NCBI GenBank assembly: GCA_013399855.1
Contig: VXAY01002209.1
Coordinates: 42,313 to 106,312 of the forward strand
Direction of reading: 5' to 3'
Origin: Oxyruncus cristatus
Taxonomy: Eukaryota; Chordata; Aves; Passeriformes; Cotingidae
DNA length: 64,000 nt
The first letter of the stretch is position 1; the number at the start of each line of letters is the position of its first letter. This document shows positions 27,601 through 37,214 of the stretch, piece by piece. The position numbers and the translations under genes are program-made. The notes beneath the pieces are model-generated. The model was not told where the DNA came from, did not search any database, and was given only the letters and a program-made list of their open reading frames with translations.

Positions 27601-30600
27601 GACAATGAATTCAGACAACAAACTATTCTTTCACACTTGCTGATCCTCCTTTAGGAGAGTGAATTTCTCTTCCAGTTCCAATGCACAATGATTTAAAGGT
27701 AACCCACAAAAGTACCTTCATCTAATAGCAACCTTCTCCTTCTAATTCCTATGGATAGAAAGGAAAGCTCCTGCACATTCTCCCTTGCAAATTCATTCTG
27801 TGTTCTTCCGGGCTGTACTTATGCTGTGATGCCTTAAGGGATCTCATGAACTAATCTTTCGTTAAGAAGATCAGGTACCAGCTGTAGAAGACATGATCCT
27901 GACAGAGCTCATATATTTAAAGAGGAGGTGTTTGTCTAACGATACCCTGAGCAATGATGAACAAATGCCAAAAACTTCACATACCATGAAGATGCACCTA
28001 AGATAACTGAGCCAGAGAAGACAGAATACAAGTAATAGAACATAGAAACTAAGCCTTGAAACCACTTCTGTTTCTCAGCAACCAAAGGGAACCCTTCATC
28101 ACTGTTAACCAAATATCTTCTGTACATTTTTGAACGACACTAAAAATTCTAGGTACCAGTCTCCCATAAGAGCATTGTGATTAATGTTTCTGTCTCTTCT
28201 GCGACAAGGTCGATATCAGCCACTTGGATACAGACTCTTTAGTGCTATATAAAGACAGTGCAGGTGAAAAATGGACACACTTGAAAAACTAGGACAATTA
28301 TTCTGAAAATTGAAAATAAGCAGAAGCCAAATCAATTTCAAGTGCTACTTGACAGAACTCACATTTGGAATTTGCTTTATCCCACAGGTTTCCATTCTTT
28401 CTCAATTTAAAAGGTTCTACGGGTGCATAAATAATGCAATGATACCTATGTACAAGGGGAGCTAACCTGCAAACCAGAAAACATCTCAGTGGAAAGACAA
28501 AGTATTTCTGGGTGGAGTAAAAGACTCTAAGTCTCCTAATAATTAAAAAAACCACAATCAAACCATGGGGAACAACACTTAAGAGTCTGTAACTGAAATT
28601 TTCAAAGGAAGAGCAATTATTCAAATAGATTAACAAGGGATTTGCACTGCTCATCACTTGGAGACTTTCATAGCGACGTTATTCTATAAACACACGCTGT
28701 AATTCAACCACATCCATGAGGCTCAGCAGCACTCAGGTCACTAGTACAGAAAAACAACTGTACCTCCAAAACCTGACAAAAGAGTCAGATGACTTGTCTC
28801 ACACAACTCATGACACCGGTGGTGGATACCTCCACCCATGCATGAAGAGTTCAGATGCCTGGTAGAGCTACCTGAAATAGCACTGGTTTTCTCTGCAGAG
28901 TAGGGTTTCACCATCTGTTGAAGAGCCCTGAAAATGTCCTCCTAGGCAAATCAAACCCAGATTTTTCATCCTTTCCCAAACACTGGACTGGAATTTATCA
29001 AGACAGTCCAAAACAAATGGCAGCAAACTGCAGGGAGTCAGCAATGGTGAACTGATGGTCCCAAGCAAACAGGGAAACTAGAGAGCAAGGACAGAAACTC
29101 CAGGGATAGAAACTCCAGTTGCTAGCTAGGCAGCTGAATTTAGGCATGAGAGAGCGAGAGAGCCTAGGTAGGTTACATGTCATCGTAGTATACATGAACA
29201 AGCTTTCAAAAAACATAAACAAGAAGTTTATCCGAGAGTTAAAAGATCTGCACCTGAAGAGGGAGAGAGAACACAGGTGATACCACCTTTCCCAACCAAC
29301 ATCTGCCACTTGAAGAAAGTGTACTTCCACTGCTAATTACAAGTAAAAAAGACAAGTGTTGAAATGCAGACACTTTGAAGAGGTCATCACTATATTGATT
29401 AATTTCAAGATAAATAGTCTAACTGCTGATAGCTTCAAACAAACAGTCTACTGAGAGTTTAACAGCCTGTAAACTACCTGGTGACTTTAGTTTGATAGTG
29501 GGGGATTCCACACTCTGTGCAGGCAGCTGATATGATTTATCTACTCAGTGCACACCTAAAAGGCTTTCAATCTGATATACTGGCATTTGAGACCTGTTCT
29601 AAGAATGAAGCTCAACATGTAACTTAATTGGGATCTTCTCATGAGAAAACCCAGGACTGGCTGCATTAAACAGAATTAAATACCACCATTTCATTACTAA
29701 AACCACTTGTTTCTTGATCATGAAAAAAGAAAAATCTAACATACTTACAAAGATATCAGTAACCGTTTTGATCACCTTCTCTTTCCTTTGCATAAATTCA
29801 TCATCCTGAAAGACATTAATGGAGGTAATGGAAAATACCAGGAATGCAGATTAAATCTCAACCATTCTAAGGATTCTGTGAAACTAAGTTGTCACATAGT
29901 TTCTGAGTTGTCCAGTTACTTGGTGAAATGTTAGTGATTTCCTGTAACACAGAAAAGTACTTGCTTCTCTCATCAGACGGTGGGTGGGTCTTTAAAACTG
30001 TATCCAGATCACCACTCCTGCTCTCTACTTATAAAGGACATGACACAAATGCAATTCCAGCACACTACTGGGATCTCCAATCTTTACTACATTATAAAGA
30101 AATGAAGCTGGGATAGGCTTAATGTGGAAAAAAGTATTCTCCACTTTTATTTTAGTTTCTAAGCATTAAAAATAATTATTAAAAAAAAAACCAACCAAAA
30201 ACAAAAAACTAACCAAAAAACAAAAGCACAAACCCCAGAACAAAATCCAAACCATCATAAGTTAATAAAATCTGTCTATCCCAATAGTAGGGCCATCTCC
30301 CTTTTAATAATGTTACCAAGTTAAGAGACAAAACTTGAGTTCTAGGTGTTAAATACGGAATGAACAGGACTGATAGTTCTGCACTACAGGCACATATCCA
30401 AGCTCATTCCACCCTTCCTCCTATACAAAGGAAACAAAAAAGAAGTGATAGCAAAAGCAACTCTGGCGCTGTGAAGCTGGTACTGCACCTGAGCATTTGA
30501 CACATCATAACAGAAATAGAACTGGCTTCATCTTACCTCTGGCAGTCTGTGAGTTTTTTGAAACTGTGATATAGAGTAAGAACGGACATAGTCTCCCATT

Positions 30601-33600
30601 TCTTCCCTTGTTTCTATTGCACGTTTCACCAGCCACTGAAAAAAAATATTTTTTTCAGCTGAAAGAAGAAGAGTAACAGCAGCAAACAACAAACTGCTGC
30701 ATAATTATTTTCAATACATGATAAAAGCTAAAAGCACATTTTAAGCACGGAAACAAGAGCAAGTGATTTTTTTATTTGTAAACATGGTAACCCAGGGACC
30801 TAATCCTAACAAAATGATTCAGCATTAGCTATTTTATAAACTTCACATTTCTTCTTCTTCTGTGCATATGATTTTTTTTATGAAATTTCCCTACTATAGA
30901 TCACTGTTATAAAAAACTACAGCTCCACTGTGAAAAGACGCATCTTCAAGCCTATGAAGTGCTCATGAAGAATCACATGCCTGTGTAAGAAAAAAAGACT
31001 TCTTCTGACATTTATAAGACCACACAAAAAGCCACAAAATATTGAAGTACATTTTAAACAATGTCGGAGAAGATAAATCCTGCTGGCTGTTGACAGCCTG
31101 TGCAGGAGGTCACATAAGAGATGAGATCAATCTTGGAATCCAAGTTTGAACCAGCAACTGTTTCCTGTGCTATAACCATGAACCCCTGGAAAGCAAGGGG
31201 AAGATGATGACAACAAGAGATGAAAATGCAATCTATTATTTACAGAGCACATCCCAACATAAGTTTGTGTACGTACTTTCATCTGTGAACATAAGCACAA
31301 TTTACTAAAAAGAACAGTGACATTTCTGCCCACTGGAATATTTGTTATGGGGGTTCTTCTAAATTTTTTTTTGAAGTTTTGCTACAGTCTGTGGCAGTGA
31401 GCCAACTCAACGTAATTTCTTCCTGTTGGGAAGGATTCATCTAAATTTTTCCTGTCAAGACCACCAAACTAGTTTGCACAGTGCAAGAGGTATTGGGACA
31501 AAATGCCAGGCAGAAGAGTAAGCTTTTTTATTAGTTGGGTACTGATTTGAGATTTCCAGATAGCCAGTGGAATCCTGAATTTAACAGGGCATTTAATAAA
31601 GTGTCTTTTTCAAATACATAATTCCTACGTGGTGTACTCAGCATTTTATAGCTCTTGCATGGTCTTTTTCAGAACAGAGTATGCTGGTGACATCAGCAAG
31701 TTTTCTCAAAAGCCTGTCTTGGTTGGGATGAAATGAGGAACCCACAGCGTGTGGAGCAGGAAGTTTTACAGGAACCTGACAGAAAGCCACAACTTCTAAA
31801 ACAAGATCCTCTACAGACAAAAAACTAAGTCAATCAAGAAAGACTTCAAGTATGGGTCAGCTATACCACCTACTGGCCAGCTACTGAGAATCACCGCTCT
31901 CAGAGAAACCCAAAAAAAGATTTCCTCCCTGCTTAGAATTAATGTTTCTCCTTTCCTGAGGTAATATCCCAAACCAGGATTTTGGCTAAAGCAAGTCAGA
32001 GAAAAGAATACCTTGTGCTATAGTTCTTACAGCAGGAGTAACATTTTTCCTGTGAAAGAAGCCTGGTATTTAATAAATGTAACCTTTCCTTGTCATCACG
32101 TGACTAGGGAAAGAAATTCACCTGAATTGAATTTTTTTTTTGGTAGGAAATAAGAATTCAGAAAGCACCAGGAAGTATTCCCCACTTCTTACGAACTGGA
32201 ACTTAGATTCCATTCTTGCTACATTCCTTCACAGGCAGGAGGTAGTGAGATATTTAATGAAAAAAAAAAAAAAAGCTTGCTTAACAGTCTTCATTTTCCC
32301 TGTGTACCAAAGATACGTTTCTGTGTGCAGATGAAAGGAAAATCTAAAAATGATAACAACATGCCAAGGATTCTCAAAATACCACACGTAACTGGAACAC
32401 ATCAAGTGTTAGCTTAAACCTTAATAAACTTGAGAACTATGCATATGCACATGCTTAGCCAGTGGTGCTTCTCAGAGCAATGCATTTTTCCACCCATACA
32501 GTTTTTAAATTATAAGAATTAAGGATGCATTATGCTTAAAGAAACTGCCTTTAGCCTTATTCACACTTGATTCAGTGACTGTCTTCGTAACTTACAGTCT
32601 GTGCTTAAGCTTATGGAGTAAGCAGGTGTTCCACAAAAGGCAGAATCTGACTCCATTTCAAAGAATTTAGAGAGTTTGATTTGTGTTCTTCTTAGATGTG
32701 GATCAAATGATCGTTAAGGATTCTATCATTCATAATGTCACTTCATTCTTTAAAACATTAAATTACTTCTCTGTGACTATTCATTCCAAAGTTAAATGAA
32801 GAGCCAAACAATAATACAAAGCTCTATTAAATTTTTTATGCAAGTTTTATGGCCTTTTTCAGCAAACTATCGATACATCATAAAATTATTATTACCTGTA
32901 TAACAGGAAATATATGAATGAAATCCAGTCCCTGGATCTGATGTGGCTCCAAACGATGAGGACACTTCATTTTTGGTAATACTGACACAATTTTTTCAGT
33001 TAAGGCACTATTATAAAAAAACAAAAACAGTTATGTTTTTCTTTTGTAAATTACAAATTATTTTTGCAAAGACAGTTAAGTTCCCTCTAATGGTTTCCAC
33101 TGTACACAGTTTTTGTGTTTATAGTATTACACACAAAACTTCTAGATCTGTGTGTCTGGTCACATGAAATACCCACGTAAGATACATCTACAAACACCTT
33201 TACGTATTCTAGTATATGCCCACATGAAGAGCCACTAGCTGTAAGAACAGTTATATTAAGTAAGAGATGTGCACTCAAAAAGTAGAGAATCAAATGTAAG
33301 GACCTCAAATTTGTTTGGCAGAACTCCAAAAACATACCTTGATGGCAGTCCTGGAACTTCTTGGATTTAAATATATATTGCACTTAAAAGCTAAGTACAC
33401 AGGATACTTCACATAGTTTTCAAGTGAGTAAAACTGAATTTGCTGGCAACTGTCTCATTCTAGAGCTCAGGTAGGAGCTGGTACAAGGGATTCATCTACA
33501 GAAACTTCATCCTGTTTCCACAGAATCCCTTATTTTAAGGCAAGGAATTTTTTTGCTTGCAATGATGCCAAGCACATTTTTAAAGTAGGTGTCAGCACCA

Positions 33601-36600
33601 AGGATGAAAACTTTACCAGGAAAAGCAAAGCTATTTCTCCATGAAGGAGAAAAAGTAACTGGCCGAGTACTGACCTCAATGATATTTACTACTGCCCAAA
33701 TGGACAATCATATTCTGGAAGAACAAAAGGAGAGCAAAAGCTATGAGACCAAAGCCTGGGAAGAGAACCTGAAATGTTATATCTATTAAAGGGAAGTGGA
33801 GCACAATCAAAGCAAATGCAATTATAACAAAAGTTTCATCCCATAGATGTAAGATCCTCTCCTAATGTATGTTTCCGTGTTTATTTCAACCCAGCAATTA
33901 AATAACAGGACACCATCACAATGCCTTTGGAGTAATACTGAGAAAACACAATTAACTTTTCCTTATCTTGAGAACACCACAGAAGCCCTGAGCCACCACC
34001 AGTATAAACATTACGTGGACTTCAAAACAGCTTATGCTTGTGTGATTCTGAACACTTCAGATTTACAAATAAATCATTGTTGCTGTTTTGGGAAAACAGC
34101 CTGGTTTTTGTTTTGCCAGTTTTACATCCAGTCAGCTGGAAAGATAACAGAACATTTTCAGGACAACTTAACTATCTCCTATCCTGTTGTTCTTAAGGAT
34201 AACAACGATGGCAATTATAAAAACCTGGTAATTATAAAAATTACCACCACCATCTTCATTCCTATCCTCTACTTAATTCTTTGCACTCAGCAATGCTTTA
34301 TGTAGTTAGTTATCTATGAAAATTTGACTGTCTCCAAGGGCAATGGCAATACCCATCAATCTTTACTTTTAAAAGTGTTACAGCCTTGCCAACGCTCAGT
34401 GACTTTCAAGAAAACAGCACAGAAGATGTTCTTTTCAACTACATTGTGCAAACAAGTCTCTTCATGTCACTGTAACTTGTCAGGCTATTCTTACTTTCTG
34501 CAAATTTTAATTACGGCTCTTTTATCACAGATATGCATGTGCTTGGAATGTGTTCCCTTTCTCAGCATAAACAAAGTTTATAACCTCCCTAATACAGGAA
34601 TTAGCTGGCTTATGAGCAAATTCCATGCATAAGAAACTAAGCAAAACAAAGTTGTTTCATTGGGTCACTCTGAGAAAGGAAATCTCCCACTCAGTATGGG
34701 GCAGGTAACTATTTTGGCAAGAATGACATGCTTTAAATTCTGTTTGCTGATGCCTACAATTCCAATTCAGAACCATAAAGGAGAGTCAGAGGTTATTTAC
34801 ACAGCAGAACTGCAGACAGAGGGTACTCAGGGAAGGTCTTCTAATGTTGCACTAGTTTCCAGCAGCGTGGTCTCCCTCTGCCCTTTGTTTTGGCCTCTGC
34901 ATCATCCCCTTGTGCCAGCACAAGCATCTGTGCAGCTGCGCAGAGAACTGGATCCAGGAATTCATTCATGTTAAAACTATTTTCTTTTTCCTTTTTTTCC
35001 TTTTTTTTTTTTTTTATAGGGTTTAATCAGGATCAGTTCCCAATCCAGTTCGGTGTGGAGCCACACATATCCCTATTACGCAGTGAATGCATTTAAGAGC
35101 ATGGCAGCCCAGTGGGAATAGCACTGCCTTTTTTGAAATAAGCTTCTTTCTGGTTTTAGAGTTTGTGGAACTAAAGTCTGAGAAACCCACAAACCTGTGC
35201 AATGTTTTGCAAACGGGCAGTCTTGAAAAGCAGGAAACTTGGACTAAAAATCTGTCTTAGAAACACGTAAATAGCAGGTAACTTCCCCATCCACTTCGTC
35301 TTTTCTAAGAAGAATTAAAATACCCCACTAGCCATTTAACCAACTTACATTTTTTGACCAATAGTAGAGTTTTCCTGAAATAATAAATCAACATCGATAT
35401 CGAAGTTGCAAGTAGTGATACACCACGTCATGCCTCCCACCACCTATGAAAGGAGCAACAGCAGGGTTAGTTCAATTTTAAATTGAAGAGGTAAAACCAA
35501 ATACATCTTACAGGCTGTAGTGTTCTCTCCATCCTCAGTATTCTCAGAGAGAGACCGAAATAGATACCACAACCAATCAATCAAGAAAAAAACCCAGTAG
35601 CTATTGATATTCTAAATTCCTCTCTTAGCTTCATACTTTAGATTTGAAACAGCTTTCAGACCAAAAAAAAAAAAAAAAAGATAAAAGGATAAAACACAGT
35701 ATATTTAACATACTGTTGTATGTTAAATGTCATGATCTCTAAAAAGTGCCCGTATCAAAATTTCACCAAGGATCATAATTGTTGCATTCATGACAAACCT
35801 GACAAACTTACCTTTACACATACACATTTGCTAGTATTATTCCTTGCTTGCTGAGACAAGTGCTAGGCACAGTACCAGCAATGGAAAACCCCTGCTCTAC
35901 AGAAATCTCTATTTCAGGTCCTAATCCGACATATACTTTGGCATATTTAAACTCCTGAGCCATTCCATCAACTTTACATAAATATTTAAAGACAACCTTG
36001 CATAAACACAGGCAAGATAACCTAAATGTATGCAAAGGCAAAGAACAGAGAGAGGGATTAAAACGTGGAGTAACTCATCAACACCATGCAGCAAGCTGGG
36101 AACCTTGTTCTTAGACAAGGTTTCTGATACATCACCCCTTCCCACATTCCCCTCTGAAACAGTTAACCTACAGAGTCCCTTCTGCATTAGCACCTTGAGC
36201 ATTTTCAACAGCAATGCTTGGTTTTGTGAGGTTGGGCATTGTCCTGAAATGGTACCTAACAGTTTTTAGGTAAGTATGAACCCGATTTCTACACACAAAT
36301 GCAACCATTTTACATCCTAGGGCACTCTCCTTCAAACCACTCTGTGCCTCTGTGCACAGACTCCTGAGCAGCTACACTTATTATTACCAAGGAGTTTGGA
36401 GAAACTAAAATTGCATTGTAGGTGCACAGTGAGGTGTGCTATGATCAAAGAGCAGACAACAGAAGAGTCCATTTCAAGGCTTCCGTAGTTATGTGTTTTC
36501 AAACCCTGGTTCAGCAGTTTCTCACAGTCAGCACTGAAACAATTCAGAAATCTCTCTTCAACCTGAACTTTGCTCCCTGTCAGTATCACACACTTCCTGT

Positions 36601-37214
36601 CTGGGACAATGAAAGGTTAACCTACGTGACATTCTAAAGATATATAAAAACAGCCCCAAAATAGTCTCACGAGGATAACTGTTCCATTCTTACACAGATA
36701 CTTCCTCATTTCTCATTAACGAATACTCATTTTTAAAATTAACAGGTTTTCTCCAAGTATCAAATCTTTATATTATTCTAACTGCAGTTGAAAGAAGGCG
36801 GGAAATTCCCTGGATATGACCCTCCCACAGGCTGTAACACCCACAAAAAAAAGCAGACAGCAATTAGGTTGCATCCAATTGTCTCCTTTAAAACAGGCCT
36901 TGCTGCACAAAATCGTCTTTCAAGACTGAGGAGGTCCTGTCTGCCTGAAACTAGGTCATTTGCAGAATTATTTACACAGGAAAGCCTCACAGGTTGCAAG
37001 TGTCCTTTATAAAGTCACCTAGCACTGCTAAACAAACTAGCAAAATATGTCAGCCTCATATACTTAAAAAAGGGGTTTAAAAATATTGCACCAATCTCAC
37101 CTTGTCAAAGGGTGACAACCCCTTGATTCTTGCTCGAAAATACCCAGCAGCCACCAACAATTCCAAAATTTCAGTCAACTTGATGTTTTGTTCCTCGTCT
37201 TCTCTTGTTTCAAC
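900..37214 (-). CDS. CCDC93: CCDC93, split coding region (21 exons traced, first and last exons not resolved)
   Basis: The family is a subunit of the CCC complex, which pairs with CCDC22 and COMMD proteins and works with retriever and WASH on endosomes to return membrane proteins to the cell surface. Twenty-one minus-strand exons, each with AG and GT borders, join in phase into 586 residues (numbered here from exon 2). The order matches the human protein as I recall it: an N-terminal NN-CH (calponin-homology-like) domain at about residues 1-135, a charged linker at 160-240, then long coiled coils at about 280-586 rich in K, E, Q and L heptads. Diagnostic peptides include [47 protein letters not shown] and [14 protein letters not shown]. 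No frameshift or internal stop was seen, so the gene looks intact. The start exon probably lies in or beside the gap at 38132-38198; the terminal exon (about 17 residues in human) is left of position 1. Confidence 0.97.
1014..3201 (-). other. CCDC93: CCDC93 introns 20 and 21
   Basis: Apart from exon 21 (1752-1836) this is AT-rich intron. Nothing recognised beyond short A runs. Confidence 0.8.
1752..1836 (-). CDS. CCDC93: CCDC93 coding exon 21
   Basis: 85 bases: one base completes residue 520, then residues 521-548, phase 0 end. Acceptor ttctttccag. It encodes [20 protein letters not shown] and ends GIKQNRMK. The donor reads gtctga, which is GT but poor elsewhere; reading through it meets a stop at once. 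Confidence 0.93.
3202..3239 (-). CDS. CCDC93: CCDC93 coding exon 20 (38 bases)
   Basis: A 38-base exon carrying residues 508-519, [12 protein letters not shown], and two bases of residue 520. Acceptor ctatttcacag, donor gtaagtaat. Its phase fits exon 21, where one further base gives glutamine. It is too short to be found by open-frame length alone; the protein match and splice sites support it. Confidence 0.94.
3240..6201 (-). other. CCDC93: CCDC93 intron 19
   Basis: Holds the triple E-box array at 3573-3599 and an A run at 4848-4861. Small open frames here have no recognisable product. Confidence 0.8.
3573..3610. promoter_or_regulatory. Array of three CACGTG E-boxes with a TATA-like sequence
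   Basis: Perfect CACGTG palindromes at 3573-3578, 3584-3589 and 3594-3599, with start-to-start spacing of 11 and 10 bases, about one helix turn each. A tataaata sequence follows at 3603-3610. The array is in CCDC93 intron 19, about 330 bases from exon 20. CACGTG is the site for bHLH-zip factors such as USF, MYC/MAX and TFEB/TFE3. Function is inferred from motif density only. Confidence 0.5.
6202..6284 (-). CDS. CCDC93: CCDC93 coding exon 19
   Basis: 83 bases: two bases complete valine 480, then residues 481-507, phase 0 end. Acceptor tttttgtttgcag, donor gtaagaag. It encodes [19 protein letters not shown] and ends KKVYLEKE. This block is nearly invariant in vertebrates. Confidence 0.97.
6285..9400 (-). 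other. CCDC93: CCDC93 intron 18
   Basis: Holds the degenerate CR1 near 8010-8230. Otherwise ordinary intron. A perfect 12-base palindrome, caacatatgttg, lies near 6531. Confidence 0.75.
8010..8230 (-). mobile_element. Degenerate CR1 relic (possible)
   Basis: The stretch starting aaatcacttaggttggaag and continuing with a gaagattcttgtctaaccccc segment resembles the 3' end of an old CR1 in minus orientation, with many changes and no open frame. It lies in intron 18. The right limit is uncertain. Confidence 0.5.
9401..9509 (-). CDS. CCDC93: CCDC93 coding exon 18
   Basis: 109 bases, residues 444-479 plus the first base of residue 480. Acceptor tttctattcag, donor gtatgtat. It contains [20 protein letters not shown], then [16 protein letters not shown]. 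The [10 protein letters not shown] segment breaks the coiled coil and is highly conserved. Confidence 0.97.
9645..9672. repeat. Poly-T tract (28 bases), CCDC93 intron 17
   Basis: Uninterrupted T run 119 bases downstream (in plus coordinates) from exon 17 and next to a C run at 9576-9585. Simple repeat, prone to length error. Confidence 0.9.
9792..9863 (-). CDS. CCDC93: CCDC93 coding exon 17
   Basis: 72 bases, residues 420-443, phase 0 at both ends. Acceptor gaaattctag, donor gtgagt. It encodes [20 protein letters not shown] and ends RLLL. The [10 protein letters not shown] core matches human KEKLYKIRLL; the first half is divergent. Confidence 0.94.
9864..11005 (-). other. CCDC93: CCDC93 intron 16
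   Basis: Searched for an additional exon of about 45 bases that the human gene has at this point. None with good splice sites and fitting phase was recognised. Short G/T runs at 9941-9960 and 10018-10031. Confidence 0.6.
11006..11077 (-). CDS. CCDC93: CCDC93 coding exon 16
   Basis: 72 bases, residues 396-419, phase 0 at both ends. Acceptor ttgttttaaag, donor gtaata. It reads [20 protein letters not shown] and ends GEEQ. In the human protein a further exon of about 45 bases seems to follow at this junction; here the next exon found is exon 17. Confidence 0.95.
11078..12339 (-). other. CCDC93: CCDC93 intron 15 with GC-richer block
   Basis: The part from about 11,700 to 12,260 is GC-richer than the rest of the intron and open in several frames on both strands (plus 11989-12240 and 12000-12308, minus 11922-12287). 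No protein family recognised; the overlap suggests composition rather than coding. Confidence 0.6.
12340..12421 (-). CDS. CCDC93: CCDC93 coding exon 15
   Basis: 82 bases: one base completes serine 368, then residues 369-395, phase 0 end. Acceptor ttcaaatttag, donor gtaagttcc. It contains [20 protein letters not shown] and ends EFKAHCR, one of the most conserved coiled-coil parts of the protein. Confidence 0.96.
12880..12965. other. Assembly gap of 86 N in CCDC93 intron 14
   Basis: A run of N between exons 14 and 15. The right border is a pyrimidine-rich tract (tcctcccttctctttctcc), so the missing sequence may be a simple repeat. No coding exon is missing here, because exons 14 and 15 join in phase. 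Confidence 0.95.
13066..13096. repeat. TATG/TATA low-complexity tract
   Basis: Short alternating gtatgtatatatgtatatatg tract in intron 14, right of the assembly gap. Confidence 0.8.
13332..13405 (-). CDS. CCDC93: CCDC93 coding exon 14
   Basis: 74 bases, residues 344-367 plus two bases of residue 368. Acceptor caacccttag, donor gtaagt. It encodes [20 protein letters not shown] and then QADS. Only 192 bases of intron separate it from exon 13. Confidence 0.95.
13598..13660 (-). CDS. CCDC93: CCDC93 coding exon 13
   Basis: 63 bases, residues 323-343, phase 0 at both ends. Acceptor cattaacag, donor gtaatc. It encodes a coiled-coil stretch with two AKCT repeats ([17 protein letters not shown]) and ends TLAE. 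The mammalian protein has the same length here. Confidence 0.94.
13661..17944 (-). other. CCDC93: CCDC93 intron 12
   Basis: The longest intron traced (about 4.3 kb). AT-rich; no transposon, RNA gene or extra exon recognised. Confidence 0.7.
17945..18061 (-). CDS. CCDC93: CCDC93 coding exon 12
   Basis: 117 bases, residues 284-322, phase 0 at both ends. Acceptor tttattttag, donor gtaagtatt. It starts [15 protein letters not shown] and ends [14 protein letters not shown], where the heptad-like coiled coil begins. Confidence 0.96.
18062..22221 (-). other. CCDC93: CCDC93 intron 11
   Basis: About 4.2 kb. A possible diverged copy of the palindromic element described at 50984 lies near 22015-22085 (catttaagcaggtgcttaaa and cttccctgaattc), too weak to call. 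Nothing else recognised. Confidence 0.65.
22222..22308 (-). CDS. CCDC93: CCDC93 coding exon 11
   Basis: 87 bases, residues 255-283, phase 0 at both ends. Acceptor cacaattgcag, donor gtaagtgtg. It contains [20 protein letters not shown] and ends VSEYAEK. This conserved block precedes the first long coiled coil. Confidence 0.96.
23339..23389 (-). CDS. CCDC93: CCDC93 coding exon 10
   Basis: 51 bases, residues 238-254, [17 protein letters not shown], phase 0 at both ends. Acceptor ttttgctctag, donor gtaagc. It matches the QRIQSLMTKMTAMANEE segment of the human protein in length and spacing. Confidence 0.95.
23862..23954 (-). CDS. CCDC93: CCDC93 coding exon 9
   Basis: 93 bases, residues 207-237, phase 0 at both ends. 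It reads [20 protein letters not shown] followed by an acidic run ending AAEE. Acceptor ccgttaaaag after a T-rich tract. The donor gtgtgc is weak. This is a low-conservation acidic linker between the NN-CH domain and the coiled coils. A second AG after gctgag is also possible but would drop two residues. Confidence 0.9.
25134..25173 (-). CDS. CCDC93: CCDC93 coding exon 8 (40 bases)
   Basis: A very short exon of 40 bases: one base completes arginine 193, then residues 194-206, [13 protein letters not shown]. Acceptor gttcttttag, donor gtaaaa. The phases of exons 7 and 8 fit each other exactly. The last residues, AGKTEQ, vary relative to the mammalian SKMEK and are one residue longer. Confidence 0.94.
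25174..29748 (-). other. CCDC93: CCDC93 introns 6 and 7
   Basis: Apart from exon 7 at 26273-26373, no repeat, RNA gene or extra exon recognised. A 119-residue minus-strand frame at 28298-28657 has no recognisable domain and no flanking splice logic. Confidence 0.7.
26273..26373 (-). CDS. CCDC93: CCDC93 coding exon 7
   Basis: 101 bases, residues 160-192 plus two bases of residue 193. Acceptor gtcttacag, donor gtgaaa. It starts [19 protein letters not shown] and ends HATLLEYG. The KPQRKYKR segment is a basic linker leaving the N-terminal domain. Confidence 0.97.
29749..29805 (-). CDS. CCDC93: CCDC93 coding exon 6
   Basis: 57 bases, residues 141-159, phase 0 at both ends. Acceptor gtctttcag, donor gtaagtatg. 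It encodes [19 protein letters not shown]. The human counterpart ends in DLS where this ends in DIF, an ordinary substitution at an exon edge. Confidence 0.95.
30181..30253. repeat. A/C-rich low-complexity tract
   Basis: About 70 bases almost free of T and G, with repeated aaccaa and aaacaaa words, in intron 5. A shorter tract of the same kind is at 54359-54400. Confidence 0.8.
30537..30635 (-). CDS. CCDC93: CCDC93 coding exon 5
   Basis: 99 bases, residues 108-140, phase 0 at both ends. A long T-rich tract precedes the acceptor ttttcag; donor gtaaga. It begins [18 protein letters not shown] and ends QKTHRLPE, the end of the folded N-terminal domain. Confidence 0.97.
32896..33007 (-). CDS. 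CCDC93: CCDC93 coding exon 4
   Basis: 112 bases. The first base completes residue 70, followed by residues 71-107 and a phase 0 end. Acceptor ttataatag, donor gtaata. It encodes [20 protein letters not shown] and then [16 protein letters not shown], the later helices of the NN-CH domain, with close match to the known vertebrate protein. Confidence 0.97.
33865..34974 (+). other. Stop-poor frame of about 1.1 kb, possible coding relic
   Basis: In CCDC93 intron 3, on the opposite strand, one frame runs from an ATG at 33865 to a stop ending near 34974 with only two internal stops (34303-34305 and 34630-34632) in about 370 codons. At this base composition roughly 20 would be expected. The other plus frames have ordinary stop density. 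The translation (146, then about 108, then about 113 residues) has no domain, signal peptide or repeat that I recognise, though residues near the end of the first part ([18 protein letters not shown]) form a hydrophobic segment. It may be an eroded gene or an accident. Confidence 0.3.
34980..35016. repeat. T-rich low-complexity tract, CCDC93 intron 3
   Basis: T runs broken by single or paired C, ending in a 15-base T run. It is pyrimidine-rich on the plus strand, the non-coding orientation for CCDC93. Confidence 0.85.
35349..35443 (-). CDS. CCDC93: CCDC93 coding exon 3
   Basis: 95 bases, residues 39-69 plus two bases of residue 70. Acceptor tttcatag, donor gtaagt. It encodes [19 protein letters not shown] and continues to a GQK end. 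This is the cysteine-containing core of the N-terminal domain and is strongly conserved. The split isoleucine codon is completed by exon 4. Confidence 0.97.
35444..37100 (-). other. CCDC93: CCDC93 intron 2
   Basis: Contains the A17 run and a short perfect hairpin at 35703-35728 (atttaacatac, loop tgtt, gtatgttaaat). No other element recognised. Confidence 0.75.
35663..35679. repeat. Poly-A tract (17 bases), CCDC93 intron 2
   Basis: Simple A run about 220 bases from exon 3. Confidence 0.85.
37101..37214 (-). CDS. CCDC93: CCDC93 coding exon 2
   Basis: 114 bases, residues 1-38, phase 0 at both ends. Acceptor tttgtcag before gttgaaacaaga; donor gtgaga after ctttgacaag. It reads [10 protein letters not shown], then a helix-rich stretch ending in GLSPFDK, the start of the NN-CH domain that contacts CCDC22. 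It is nearly identical to the mammalian protein, which anchors the gene identification. Confidence 0.97.

Larger units (their letters stand above)
29806..32895 (-). other. CCDC93: CCDC93 introns 4 and 5
   Basis: Holds exon 5, the A/C-rich tract at 30181-30253 and an A run at 32260-32274. Otherwise nothing recognised. Confidence 0.7.
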
